This document shows positions 7,433-15,749 of a DNA stretch of 64,000 bases, piece after piece. Source of the stretch: Rhodospirillaceae bacterium. GTDB taxonomy: Bacteria; Pseudomonadota; Alphaproteobacteria; Rhodospirillales; UBA2165. Position 1 is the stretch's first letter. Each line of letters starts with the position of its first letter. Where the stretch lies: positions 233,719 through 297,718 of the forward strand of contig JABIHH010000063.1 in assembly GCA_018649725.1 (NCBI GenBank), given 5' to 3'. The notes beneath the pieces are model-generated. The model made no database searches, was not told the DNA's origin, and saw nothing but the letters and a program-made list of their open reading frames with translations. A program made the translations under genes and the position numbers.

Positions 7433-8158
7433 ATGGCATTTCGCGTTCTAATATCCTTCGTTATCAGTTTTCTCGCTCTATATGGCTTATTACGCCCCGC
7501 GCAAGCGGAAGATACGATTGTTCTGTCAACACACATGATTAAAGACTCATATAACTTTAATACGACAAAGGTAATCATGGCCGAGGCTTTTCGACGTGTC
7601 GGAATAAAAATGACGCTAAGGCCTACCCCAGGAAACCGAGCCCTTCATGAGGCTGAAACAGGAATAACAGATGGTGATGTCCATCGGATCTATAGAATTT
7701 TGGAAATAAAAAAACTGAAAAACCTGATCAGAGTTCCTGAAACCCAACAAACGATTAGTACTTATGCTTGGTCAAAGACGATTACAAAGCTCGATAATGG
7801 TTGGGACAGCCTAAAAGATCTTCATGTCGGCGTATATCTAGGTTCAGCCCTTTTAAACCAGCTTGCAAATAAATACGCAAAGAGGGTTTCAAGCGTGGGA
7901 ACAACAGAGAAAATGTTTCGAATGCTTAATGCAGGACGGTTTGATTTGGCGATTTCCGCACCATCCGGCGCAGTCCATTTAAAGTCCCCTAAATATGCCA
8001 GTAGTGGGATCCGCAGACTTGAGCCGTCACTAAGATCGTTTCCAGTTTATACCTATCTCCATAAAAAACATGCGAATTTGGTGCCACTGGTCGCTGGAGC
8101 GCTGCATATGATGAAGCTTGATGGCACTTATGAGCGTTTATTAAATAGCGTAAATTAA
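7433..8158 (+). CDS. Periplasmic solute-binding protein, family 3 type
   Basis: A 241-residue protein with a clear signal peptide (hydrophobic LISFVISFLALYGLL, cleavage after AQA) followed by a small type II periplasmic-binding fold, beginning TIVLSTHM and carrying two lobes (hinge near GVYLGSALLNQLA). Proteins like this bind small polar solutes or act as sensory input, including orphan ones without a transporter. The ATG at 7433 is chosen because GGGAGG lies eight bases upstream; the longer start at 7400 would hide the signal peptide. No permease or ATPase gene is adjacent. Codon use is AT-rich compared with the core genes, consistent with transfer. Confidence 0.75.
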   Translation: MAFRVLISFVISFLALYGLLRPAQAEDTIVLSTHMIKDSYNFNTTKVIMAEAFRRVGIKMTLRPTPGNRALHEAETGITDGDVHRIYRILEIKKLKNLIRVPETQQTISTYAWSKTITKLDNGWDSLKDLHVGVYLGSALLNQLANKYAKRVSSVGTTEKMFRMLNAGRFDLAISAPSGAVHLKSPKYASSGIRRLEPSLRSFPVYTYLHKKHANLVPLVAGALHMMKLDGTYERLLNSVN

Positions 8159-8196
8159 GTTAGGTTGATGACTCCCATACGAATTGTATTTGCTGA

Positions 8197-8273
8197 GACT
8201 GGGTATCGCCGAACGAAATGGGCATTGGCCTGATGGTGATCAAGTTGCTGGTAGATCGGATGACTGGAAGCCC
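8197..8273 (+). pseudogene. Fragment of a histidine kinase ATPase domain
   Basis: The plus strand reads SPNEMGIGLMVIKLLVDRMTG in frame. MGIGLMVIKLLVDRMTG fits the G2 box and following helix of HATPase domains (G-x-GIGL-x-x-VK-x-L-V-x-x-M-x-G). A stop codon precedes it and the match ends exactly where the repeat at 8274-8301 begins, so this is a short remnant cut by a repeat. Evidence is residue pattern only. Confidence 0.4.
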
Positions 8274-8301
8274 AATGTCCGTTATTGAGAGCAAAGCAGA
8301 C
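8274..8301 (+). repeat. Second copy of the 28-bp AATGTCCG repeat
   Basis: It matches 6059-6086 at 24 of 28 positions, same orientation (AATGTCCG-TATTG...GCAAAGCAGAC). It interrupts the histidine-kinase-like fragment. Confidence 0.55.
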
Positions 8302-8352
8302 TCCTTTAGACCTTCGCCGAAACCACCGGGTTTCCGTAAATAGGTTTTAATC

Positions 8353-8374
8353 CTTCCTCTGTATCCTCTGTGGT
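8353..8374 (-). repeat. 22-bp repeat, inverted partner of 5933-5954
   Basis: The reverse complement (ACCACAGAGGATACAGAGG plus AAG) matches 5933-5954 at 20 of 22 positions. It marks the right side of the decay zone, 32 bases before the end of mltA. Confidence 0.6.
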
Positions 8375-8405
8375 AATCATTCCTCGAAAGAAGAAGGGAA
8401 ATTCA

Positions 8406-9587
8406 CTAGCGAACCGAGCGCGGTAGGAGAATATAAAGCTGGCCGGGTTGCTTCATCTGACCGGCGGCTTCGCGCGCCTGGGGACCAGCGCCCCAGAAAA
8501 AATCGCCTCTGACCGGGCCGACAATCGCGCCTCCGGTATCTTGAGAAATCATCAAGCGCTGGAGGGGGCGGTTGGTCACGGGGTTGGAAGTTGCGAGCCA
8601 CATCGGCGCGCCCATGGGCAGAAATTTACGGTCCACCGCCAAGGAACGGCCCGGCGTTAGCGCCACGCCCGCTGCACCAATCGGGCCAGCTAAATTTCCT
8701 TTAAGCTCCCGGAAAAAAACGTAAGACTTATTTTTGTTCATCAAGGCGCGCGCCTGGCCTGGATTGCGTTCCAGCCAAGCACGGATGGTTTGCAGGGAAA
8801 TATTTTCTTTTGAGATCGCACCGCTTTTGACCAGATCCCGGCCAATAGCGAAATAAGGCTGGCCGTTGCGCCCGGCATAGCCGACCCGCACCACCTCGCC
8901 GCTATCGAGCAGCACCCGGCCCGAGCCTTGAATATGGAGGAAAAACGCATCGATTGCATTATCGACCCAAAGCAATTCCAGCCCCTTGCCCTTAAGCGCG
9001 CCTTGATCAATCGATGCCCGATTGGCGTAAGGCACCAAACGTTGGCCTTTGAGCCGGCCGGCAACTTCCCGGCCCTTCCAGTCTTTTCTGAACTGGCCCA
9101 AATTAGCCGAGACCAAATCCAGCGGGCGGCGATAAAGCGCGACATTATATTTCGGCGACGGGCGGCGGGCGCCTCTGAGTTGCGGCTCGTAATAACCGGT
9201 GAAAAGGCCGTCGCGCTTGCCGCCATCACTTAGCTGATAGGGATTAAACCAGCTTTCAAAAAAGCGTCGGGCATTATCTTGCGAAATCCTGGCACCAAAT
9301 TCGGCGGCCGACCGGCAAATCCGCTGCCAATGGCCGATGGTGCCGGCAAAACCATCCCTACCCAACTGACGCCGGGCAGGCTGCTTGTTGATTTTAGTAC
9401 AAGACCGCAAAAAGGTGCCAAAGGCCTGGGCGTGATTGTCATCTTGCCAGCCCGGCAATTGTTGAAAATTGAGGGAGGTCAGCTGCAAGCTTGGCTGGGC
9501 TGGAACCTTTGGTCCGGGCGGCGTGGCGATCTGGCCACAACCAGCAAGGAGTAACAAAAAGAGAAAAAGGGGCCCGCGCTTAGTCAA
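8406..9587 (-). CDS. mltA: MltA, membrane-bound lytic murein transglycosylase A
   Basis: A 393-residue outer-membrane lipoprotein that cleaves peptidoglycan glycan strands. The signal peptide ends in the lipobox LLAGC (Cys 16-17). The MltA domain follows (FTGYYEPQLRG, YANRASIDQG, FFLHIQGSGRV), then the C-terminal 3D domain with MISQDTGGAIVGP and GDFFWG containing the catalytic aspartate region. The only suitable start is TTG at 9587, directly after timA (6 nt gap). The timA-mltA pair reading away from the fxsA-secB side is a typical alphaproteobacterial arrangement. Confidence 0.95.
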   Translation of the reverse strand: MTKRGPLFLFLLLLAGCGQIATPPGPKVPAQPSLQLTSLNFQQLPGWQDDNHAQAFGTFLRSCTKINKQPARRQLGRDGFAGTIGHWQRICRSAAEFGARISQDNARRFFESWFNPYQLSDGGKRDGLFTGYYEPQLRGARRPSPKYNVALYRRPLDLVSANLGQFRKDWKGREVAGRLKGQRLVPYANRASIDQGALKGKGLELLWVDNAIDAFFLHIQGSGRVLLDSGEVVRVGYAGRNGQPYFAIGRDLVKSGAISKENISLQTIRAWLERNPGQARALMNKNKSYVFFRELKGNLAGPIGAAGVALTPGRSLAVDRKFLPMGAPMWLATSNPVTNRPLQRLMISQDTGGAIVGPVRGDFFWGAGPQAREAAGQMKQPGQLYILLPRSVR

Positions 9588-9593
9588 AGTCGC

Positions 9594-10292
9594 TTAGTCT
9601 AGACTGCGGGTTGCAACCAATTGCCAGTTTGGATCATTGGATTTGGTGTCTCTGGCAAAGGTCCAGATATCTGTGACTTCGGAGATATGATCTGCATCGC
9701 CGTCAACCACCTCGCCCTCGGCATCCCGGGTCACGTTGACCTGCTCAGAGATAATTTTCACGGTAACATTGGCAACCGAGTCGGCCATATAGGCTTCGAT
9801 CATCTCACCATTGACGATCCTGACAAGGGTATTTTCAAGCGTTTGGTTCTCCGCCTCACGGCTCCGGATCGCTTGCAGGAAGTTATTGTAAACTTCGTTG
9901 TTCAAGAGCGATTCCAGAAGAACCGTATCGCCTTCTGCAAAAGCCTGAATGATCATTTCAAAGGCCGTGCGTGCGCCAACCAAAAATTCTGTGCGGTCAA
10001 AATCAGGCGCGGCATTTCTAATTTGGTTGATACCGATATCGAGCGGCGTTTCAGGTTCCTGCTCGATCTCTTCTTCAGCATCGTCATTTTCGGCAACACC
10101 CTGGTTTGGCAGGGAAATAACATTATCGCCATTTTCGCTCTGCGGATCGGCAGAAAATTGGTCAGGTTGATTACGCTGTGGCGGCTCACCGGAATCTTTG
10201 TGGCGTCCTAACACAGACCGCAGGCGCAAAATCAAAAACGCCGCAATCATCGCGAACAAAATAATGTCTATAAATTGGAAGCCTTCGCCCAT
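9594..10292 (-). CDS. Tim44/TimA-family membrane-associated protein
   Basis: A 232-residue protein with one N-terminal membrane segment (IDIILFAMIAAFLILRLRSVL), an acidic linker (about residues 35-85) and a C-terminal Tim44-like domain (about 95-232; FLVGARTAFEMIIQAFAEGD, DIWTFARDTKSNDPNWQLVAT). Bacterial Tim44-like proteins sit at the inner membrane; TimA of Caulobacter is the studied relative. The close match of the last segment to mitochondrial Tim44-like proteins supports the call. It is divergent from fxsA and 6 nt ahead of mltA. Start is ATG with GAGAA upstream. Confidence 0.9.
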   Translation of the reverse strand: MGEGFQFIDIILFAMIAAFLILRLRSVLGRHKDSGEPPQRNQPDQFSADPQSENGDNVISLPNQGVAENDDAEEEIEQEPETPLDIGINQIRNAAPDFDRTEFLVGARTAFEMIIQAFAEGDTVLLESLLNNEVYNNFLQAIRSREAENQTLENTLVRIVNGEMIEAYMADSVANVTVKIISEQVNVTRDAEGEVVDGDADHISEVTDIWTFARDTKSNDPNWQLVATRSLD

Positions 10293-10528
10293 AATTTTTT
10301 CTCAGCCTGAAATTCAAGTCCTCAATCTAACTTGAGGGCTTGCATTGGTCCAGTCACAGCTTAGTTAAGTATCTCTAACAAAACACCACAACCGCAACTA
10401 TACATTAACATCTGTTAGATTAGATAGGCTGTTTGAGGCAAAAGCACAAGTTGTCGCCGTAAATATATATTGTTTCATCTTTTGGTTTCTGCGTTCGAAT
10501 AATCGTAAAATGGGCTATACATAAATCC

Positions 10529-11038
10529 ATGGGTTACATTCTTTTTATACTTTTCATCGGCATTCCGATCATAGAGATCTCCGTTTTTATTTCGGTCGGC
10601 GAGATAATCGGCTTGTGGCCGACCCTTGCAACTATTCTTATCACAGCGATTATCGGCTCGGCATTGTTGCGTGCCCAAGGCTTGGCGACGTTGTTCCGCG
10701 CCCAGGAACATTTAAACCAAGGCCGTTTTCCATTGGAAGAAATTTTTGACGGGCTTTGTCTGGTAATCGCTGGTGCTTTCTTATTGACGCCCGGATTTGT
10801 CACCGATGGTGTTGGCTTTTTGCTCTTTTTTCCACCCTTTCGGTATTTTTTAAAAAAAGCCGTCGGCGCCATGCTGGTTGCACGAGGCGGCATACATGTT
10901 TATACGAGCGGCAATGGACCTGAACAGACGCGTTCTGACGGCTCAATTATCAATGGCGAATTTGAAGAAATTGACCCTCAAGAACAGCCGCCGAAGCAAG
11001 AAGATACGGATAAACACCCAATTAGACGAATTGATTAG
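10529..11038 (+). CDS. fxsA: FxsA family cytoplasmic membrane protein
   Basis: A 169-residue inner-membrane protein with three hydrophobic segments (ILFILFIGIPIIEISVFI, LWPTLATILITAIIG, LVIAGAFLLTPGFVTD) and a cytoplasmic acidic tail. FxsA proteins share the core IPIIE...LLTPGF pattern seen here; in E. coli overexpression relieves phage T7 exclusion, normal role unknown. It starts at the ATG just after the divergent promoter region and is followed by secB after 13 nt, a conserved pair in this class. Confidence 0.93.
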   Translation: MGYILFILFIGIPIIEISVFISVGEIIGLWPTLATILITAIIGSALLRAQGLATLFRAQEHLNQGRFPLEEIFDGLCLVIAGAFLLTPGFVTDGVGFLLFFPPFRYFLKKAVGAMLVARGGIHVYTSGNGPEQTRSDGSIINGEFEEIDPQEQPPKQEDTDKHPIRRID

Positions 11039-11051
11039 AGGAATTTTTTAA

Positions 11052-11612
11052 ATGGCAGATGAAGAGAACGAAAACCCGGTACCGGAAGAACGCTTTACCG
11101 ACGCACCAGAAGGCCAAGAAGGCGTGCCCGGAAATGGCGCCGATGGCGATGCGACAGAAGCCCCGGCTTTGGTCATCAATGGCCAGTATATTAAAGATTT
11201 TTCCTTCGAAGCACCAAATACACCGGAAATTTTTAATTTGCTGCAAAGCGAGATGCCAAATATCCAGGTTGATATTGATGTCCAAGGTGAAGGCAAAGGC
11301 GACAATTTGTTTGAAGTTGTCCTCAAAGTTCGCGCTGAAGCCAATGTTAAAGAAGAAATGGCTTATATTTGTGAGCTCTCTTACGCCGGCCTGTTCTCGA
11401 TCAATGTGCCGCCAGAGCATCTCGGGCCCGTATTGTTGATCGAATGCCCCCTGATCCTGTTCCCATTCTTGCGCCGGATCATGGCCGATACGACCGGCGA
11501 TGGCGGATTTGCACCGCTGATGCTGTCCCCGATCGACTTTGCATCACTCTATCAGCAGCGCGTCCAACAAGCTCAAGCAGCGGCTGACGCGGAAAGTGCC
11601 AACGACGCTTAA
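11052..11612 (+). CDS. secB: SecB protein-export chaperone
   Basis: A 186-residue cytoplasmic chaperone that keeps exported precursors unfolded and hands them to SecA. The core (about residues 37-170) shows QYIKDFSFEAPNTP, VVLKVRAEANVKEE and IECPLILFPFLRRIMAD, hallmarks of SecB. Compared with the usual 150-165 residues it has an extra acidic N-terminal extension (about 35 residues rich in Glu, Asp, Pro) and an Ala/Gln-rich tail. GAGGAA lies 8 bases before the ATG. Likely cotranscribed with fxsA. Confidence 0.96.
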   Translation: MADEENENPVPEERFTDAPEGQEGVPGNGADGDATEAPALVINGQYIKDFSFEAPNTPEIFNLLQSEMPNIQVDIDVQGEGKGDNLFEVVLKVRAEANVKEEMAYICELSYAGLFSINVPPEHLGPVLLIECPLILFPFLRRIMADTTGDGGFAPLMLSPIDFASLYQQRVQQAQAAADAESANDA

Positions 11613-11637
11613 GTCTTATTTCAATATAGTAATAAAG

Positions 11638-11668
11638 ACGGCTCGCAGAAATGCAGGCCGTTTTTTTT
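11638..11668 (+). terminator. Terminator between convergent secB and dnaQ
   Basis: ACGGC (11638-11642) and GCCGT (11657-11661) form a short stem with a 14-nt loop, followed by eight T residues that run into the dnaQ stop codon. The stem is short, so strength is uncertain. Confidence 0.5.
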
Positions 11669-12338
11669 ATGACGTCCAGAGCGGATCTTTGATTTTTTCC
11701 AAAAAAGCAGCATGGGCGGCTTGTTCCGCTTCGCTGGCTGCATGGGGGCGGGGGTCTCGGCGCTGGCTTTCGATGGCGGCAATGGTTTCACCGGCCTTGT
11801 CTTGCGCCAGTTCAAATCCTTGTTGGCGACCACCGATAAGTTCAAGATAAACCTCGGCCAGCAATTCGGCATCCAACAGCGCGCCGTGGAGCGTCCGGCT
11901 GGTATTATCAATTTCAAACCGTCGGCAAAGCGCATCCAAACTGGCGGGGGCGCCGGGGAATTTTTCACGGGCCATGCGCACTGTATCGATTGAGCGCGAC
12001 ATCGGCAGAGTTTCGAGACCTAAATGGCCGAGCTCAGCATTAATAAAGCGCATATCGAATTCAGCATTATGAATAACCAGCGGCGTGTCATCGCCGATGA
12101 ACTCCAAAAACGCCTCCATGACATCCGCCATCACCGGAAAATCACTTAAAAATTCTTCGCTGAGACCATGGACACCAAAAGCTTCATCCGGCATGTCACG
12201 TTCCGGATTGATATATTGATGGTAGTTATTGCCGGTCGCGACATGATTGACCAATTCAATGCAGCCGATTTCAACAATGCGGTCGCCGTCATTTTGGCGA
12301 AAGCCGGTGGTTTCGGTATCGAGCACAATTTCACGCAT
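11667..12338 (-). CDS. dnaQ: DnaQ, DNA polymerase III epsilon subunit
   Basis: A 223-residue 3'-5' proofreading exonuclease of the replicative polymerase. The exonuclease motifs are present: DTETTGF (Exo I), VIHNAEFDMRFIN (Exo II) and HGALLDAELLAEVY (Exo III, H and D of the DEDDh class). The C-terminal tail, which binds the alpha subunit, is short and helical. The ATG overlaps the last base of coaE, so it ends a five-gene leftward run ppsR-maf-aroE-coaE-dnaQ, a conserved alphaproteobacterial cluster on the left of the origin. Confidence 0.96.
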   Translation of the reverse strand: MREIVLDTETTGFRQNDGDRIVEIGCIELVNHVATGNNYHQYINPERDMPDEAFGVHGLSEEFLSDFPVMADVMEAFLEFIGDDTPLVIHNAEFDMRFINAELGHLGLETLPMSRSIDTVRMAREKFPGAPASLDALCRRFEIDNTSRTLHGALLDAELLAEVYLELIGGRQQGFELAQDKAGETIAAIESQRRDPRPHAASEAEQAAHAAFLEKIKDPLWTS

Positions 12339-12970
12339 TATTTAGGCTGCCTAATTTGTTTGAGCGGCCAGTTGCGGCCGGGTTGGTTTTGCACAATGGT
12401 AATAATGTTTCGAATACACAATAAACTGTGATTGCGGCCCATGCTAGTTTGAATAAGAAAATCAGCGCGTTTTCTTTTTTCTGAATCCGGCATTTGACTT
12501 TCAAGCACTTGAGCGAGGCGGTCCTCTGTCATGCCCGGACGGGAGAGAACGCGGATTTTTTGTAAATATTTCGGCGCTGTAACAACGGCAACACCATCAC
12601 AGATTTGATCGGTGCCGACCTCAAACAACAGCGGTACGTCCAAAACAACTATTTTCTCGTGGCGCTTGGCTGCTTGGCGTAGATATTCATATTGCACGCC
12701 GCGCACCATCGGATGAAGAATGGCTTCAAGCGTGGCCAGGGCGGCTTTATCATCAAAAACTTTCGGGCCCAACGCTGACCGGTCCACTTGACCATCTTTC
12801 ACCACACCTGGAAAAGCCTCGCCAACGGCTGCAACTGCTTTGCCGCCGGGCCCCGTTAGGTGATGGACCGTCGCATCCGCATCATAGACCGAGACACCAA
12901 AATGCCGGAACGCCTGGGCTGCCGTCGTCTTGCCCATCCCGATCGAGCCTGTCAGGCCGAGAATATACAT
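12338..12970 (-). CDS. coaE: Dephospho-CoA kinase
   Basis: A 210-residue enzyme for the last step of coenzyme A synthesis (phosphorylation of dephospho-CoA). It opens with the P-loop GLTGSIGMGKTT and contains the family signatures YDADATVHHL, VVLDVPLLFE and a C-terminal lid region. It starts directly after the aroE stop (no gap) and overlaps dnaQ by one base. The last 15 residues (RNWPLKQIRQPK) are basic and less conserved. No anomalies. Confidence 0.95.
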   Translation of the reverse strand: MYILGLTGSIGMGKTTAAQAFRHFGVSVYDADATVHHLTGPGGKAVAAVGEAFPGVVKDGQVDRSALGPKVFDDKAALATLEAILHPMVRGVQYEYLRQAAKRHEKIVVLDVPLLFEVGTDQICDGVAVVTAPKYLQKIRVLSRPGMTEDRLAQVLESQMPDSEKRKRADFLIQTSMGRNHSLLCIRNIITIVQNQPGRNWPLKQIRQPK

Positions 12971-13813
12971 TCAGACCCCCATCGCTTTTAGGACGTGCTG
13001 ACGTAAATCTTCACCGACCTCCGGCTCAATGCCAAACCAGGCGGCAAAACCGGGCCGCGCCTGATGCAAGAGCATACCCAGACCATCAACGGTTGGATTG
13101 CCGCGTGCTCGAGCATTTTTTAATAATGCCGTTTCAAGCGGCGTGTAGACGATATCCGTGACGGTCGCGGTCGTCGGTAAATGGCTGAGATCAAGCTCCA
13201 AGGCGACCTGGCCTTTCATGCCGAGGCTGGTGGTGTTCACCAAAGTCTGGACTTCGGCCAAAATGTCCGCCCGATCGTCCCAGGCAAACACTTTAACAGG
13301 AGAGCCAAATTCTTGAGCAAGGTCATCAGCCCGCTCTTTGGTGCGATTAAGCAATCTGATTTCAGGCGCGCCGGCTTCTTGTAGCGCCACCAGGATCGCC
13401 CGGGCTGCACCACCCGCACCCAGCACAATTGCGGGCCCAGAACTTGCCTGCCAGTTTGGCTGATGATCTTTGAGATTTTCCAGAAACCCGAAGCCATCGG
13501 TATTGCTGCCGAGAAGCGAGCCATCCTTTTGCACAACAACCGTATTAACCGCGCCAACACGGGCGGCAATGTCATCCACCTGATCGACAATTTTTAAAGT
13601 CGCCTCTTTGTGCGGCAAGGTCACATTGGTGCCCCGGCGTCCTTGCTCTCCAAGGCCCCGCAAATAGCCATCAAGATTTTCCGGCTCGACCGCAAAGGGC
13701 AGATACTCGCCATCAATTTTATACTGATCCAGCCAAAAGCCGTGCAGATGCGGCGATAAAGAATGCTCGATAGGCCAGCCGATAACGCCAGCTTTTAGAG
13801 AGACCCCGCTCAT
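12971..13813 (-). CDS. aroE: Shikimate dehydrogenase
   Basis: A 280-residue NADPH-dependent enzyme of the shikimate pathway, reducing 3-dehydroshikimate. Seen are the substrate-binding start VIGWPIEHSLSPHLHG, the catalytic lysine motif NVTLPHKEA, the nucleotide-binding glycine loop VLGAGGAARAI and NTTSLGM. Its ATG overlaps the maf stop as ATGA, and coaE follows without a gap. Length is normal for AroE. Confidence 0.96.
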   Translation of the reverse strand: MSGVSLKAGVIGWPIEHSLSPHLHGFWLDQYKIDGEYLPFAVEPENLDGYLRGLGEQGRRGTNVTLPHKEATLKIVDQVDDIAARVGAVNTVVVQKDGSLLGSNTDGFGFLENLKDHQPNWQASSGPAIVLGAGGAARAILVALQEAGAPEIRLLNRTKERADDLAQEFGSPVKVFAWDDRADILAEVQTLVNTTSLGMKGQVALELDLSHLPTTATVTDIVYTPLETALLKNARARGNPTVDGLGMLLHQARPGFAAWFGIEPEVGEDLRQHVLKAMGV

Positions 13814-14412
13814 GTTTCCATCAATCCCTGACCGCGCAGAAATTCCAGCAACGGCAAAAGCGGCAGACCCAGCACGGTGAAGAAATCGCCTTCGACATGG
13901 CTGAAAAGCTGCGCGCCGATATCTTCCAGGCGATAGGCACCGACGGAAGCCAGCACGTCATCGCCTGCTTTATCCAAATAGCTTTTGATAAAATCATCAC
14001 TGAGGTCACGCATCGTCAAACGCACATCCGCCGTGACCTGCCACATAATTTCGCCGCCATGGATAACTGTGGCAGCGGTAATAAGCCGGTGTAGTTTTCC
14101 GCGCAGGCTTTCCAAATGCTGCACCGCGCCGGCGCGACCGACGGGTTTGTCAAAAAGCTGGCCGTCACATTCGAGGATTTGATCGGCGCCGATCACTAAT
14201 GCCTCTGGATGATGGGCAGAAACCGCTTGGGCTTTGGCAATAGCGAGCTCCAGCGCGACATCTTCGACAGATTTTTCACTTGAGCCTGCTTTGATGGCGT
14301 CTTCATCGACGTTTGAGACCACAATCTCAAAATTGACGCCGGCATTGCTCAGCATGCGGCTCCGAACTTTACTGGCCGAGGCTAAGATAAGGGGGTGTGA
14401 CGTTGCTTCCAT
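13810..14412 (-). CDS. maf: Maf-like nucleotide pyrophosphatase
   Basis: A 200-residue Maf/HAM1-superfamily protein. These hydrolyse non-canonical or modified nucleoside triphosphates and some affect septum formation. Signatures are LILASASKVRSRML, the ELAIAKAQAV helix, GADQILECDG and SVGAYRLEDIGAQL. The start is the ATG at 14412; a TTG one codon earlier is less likely. It lies 6 nt after ppsR and is coupled to aroE by a four-base overlap. Confidence 0.94.
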   Translation of the reverse strand: MEATSHPLILASASKVRSRMLSNAGVNFEIVVSNVDEDAIKAGSSEKSVEDVALELAIAKAQAVSAHHPEALVIGADQILECDGQLFDKPVGRAGAVQHLESLRGKLHRLITAATVIHGGEIMWQVTADVRLTMRDLSDDFIKSYLDKAGDDVLASVGAYRLEDIGAQLFSHVEGDFFTVLGLPLLPLLEFLRGQGLMET

Positions 14413-14418
14413 CAAACT

Positions 14419-15240
14419 CTATCCGGCCTTCTGATCCACATATTGGGCATGAAGTTGGAGAATGGCAGCCGCCGTCTCTTCGATGCTGCGCCGGGTCACG
14501 TCTAGAATTTCCCATTTTTGCTGCGCATAAAGCCGCTTGGCATAATTGACCTCTTCGGCAACCTGATCGGGATCGGCATAAGTTGTCTCTTCGCTTTCAG
14601 CCAACATGCGTAATCGGGAACGGCGGATCTGGACCAGAGTGCGGGTGTCTTTTATCAAGCCGACGACCAGTGGCTTTTGCAACTCGAAAACCTCTTCCGG
14701 TAATTCATGGCCAAGCACAATCGGTATATTCGCGGCCTTAATGCCGCGATTGGCCAAATAGATACAGGTCGGCGTTTTCGACGTCCGGGAGACACCGAGG
14801 ATAACCACATCCGCCGCCTCCAAATTCCACGTTGCCTGCCCATCGTCGTGGGTCATGGCATAGTCCATCGCCGAGATACGATTAAAATAGTCGTCATCCA
14901 AAGTGTGTTGGCGGCCAGGCTGGGCATGGCCCTCTTCGTTTAGATAATTTCCAAAGGCCGACATGATTGGTTGCAGCACCGAAACACAGGGAACTTTCAA
15001 GCGCCGACAGGCGGTCTGTAGCTGGGCAATGATTTCGGTATTCACCAAGGTGTAGAGCACGAAGCCGGGACGTTCCTCAATATCTGCGATGACATCTTCG
15101 ATCTGACGCTGCGAGCGAACCAAATTCCAGATGTGTTCCACCGGCTGGGTGTGTTCAAATTGAACAAGACAAGCCCGGGCTACAGATTCCACTGTTTCAC
15201 CCGTTGCATCGGATATTAAATAGAGATGGAACTCAGGCAT
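14419..15240 (-). CDS. PPDK regulatory protein (kinase/phosphorylase, DUF299)
   Basis: A 273-residue member of the PpsR/PDRP family, bifunctional enzymes that phosphorylate and dephosphorylate pyruvate phosphate dikinase or PEP synthase. It starts HLYLISDATGETVE, contains the P-loop-like GVSRTSKTPTCIYLA and ends with TRRSIEETAA. In alphaproteobacteria (for example Rickettsia and Caulobacter) a homologue borders the origin opposite hemE, exactly its position here. It is the first gene of the leftward ppsR-maf-aroE-coaE-dnaQ run. Confidence 0.93.
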   Translation of the reverse strand: MPEFHLYLISDATGETVESVARACLVQFEHTQPVEHIWNLVRSQRQIEDVIADIEERPGFVLYTLVNTEIIAQLQTACRRLKVPCVSVLQPIMSAFGNYLNEEGHAQPGRQHTLDDDYFNRISAMDYAMTHDDGQATWNLEAADVVILGVSRTSKTPTCIYLANRGIKAANIPIVLGHELPEEVFELQKPLVVGLIKDTRTLVQIRRSRLRMLAESEETTYADPDQVAEEVNYAKRLYAQQKWEILDVTRRSIEETAAAILQLHAQYVDQKAG

Positions 15241-15749
15241 GTGTTTTTAATTTTCCCCTCAACCCCCATTTTGTGGGACTTTTTAAGCTCAATCCAGGTA
15301 TAACTTCGGCGTATCAAAATAGGATAAATACTGGATAAGTCGGCACTAATTCAATTCTATAAAATTTCATTCAAAACCAAACACGTATCATCAATCAGTT
15401 TTACTAAACGTATAACCCTAACCTAATCGGGTTAATCAAAATGACAACCAAAATTGAACCCGCTTTATCCCCAATTTTAACACCGGAGATTATTTTTAAT
15501 CTCCCAATCTAGGCCAAGAGTTGCGCGCTTTAGAACATTTATCCCACACTTATTCAATTTTGATCCCAACTTCTCTGCAGAAAAAAATTCCCGGCGTTTT
15601 TTCTGGATAAGTTGAGGATAAGAAATAATCCCCTGCTTTCACACTACAACTACAACAACAACCTTTTTACTATATATATATAATATAGTAGTACCTCTCG
15701 TGGATAACTTCACGAGATCATAATCTTACTAGAGAGAAAACCAGTTCAT
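15241..15749. other. oriC: Putative chromosomal replication origin (oriC)
   Basis: The 509-base gap between divergent ppsR and hemE is AT-rich and holds DnaA-box-like nonamers differing from TTATCCACA by one or two bases: 15465-15473 (plus), and on the minus strand 15330-15338, 15602-15610, 15613-15621 and 15699-15707. An alternating T/A stretch (15671-15687), lying inside a palindrome with arms at 15668-15675 and 15683-15690, could be the unwinding element. Genes leave the gap in both directions. Position next to hemE matches origins studied in Caulobacter and Rickettsia. No exact TTATCCACA was found; the call is from position plus degenerate boxes. Confidence 0.72.
15696..15717. promoter_or_regulatory. 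Hairpin containing a DnaA-like box before hemE
   Basis: TCTCGTG (15696-15702) and CACGAGA (15711-15717) form a perfect 7-bp inverted repeat around GATAACTT. The DnaA-like nonamer 15699-15707 lies across its left arm. It is 32 bases before the hemE ATG, so it would be in the hemE leader or over its promoter. Confidence 0.45.

Noticed and set aside
10365..10419. CtrA-like TTAA-N7-TTAA site between timA and fxsA
   Set aside because: Both candidate pairs have a wrong spacer or mismatched half-site.
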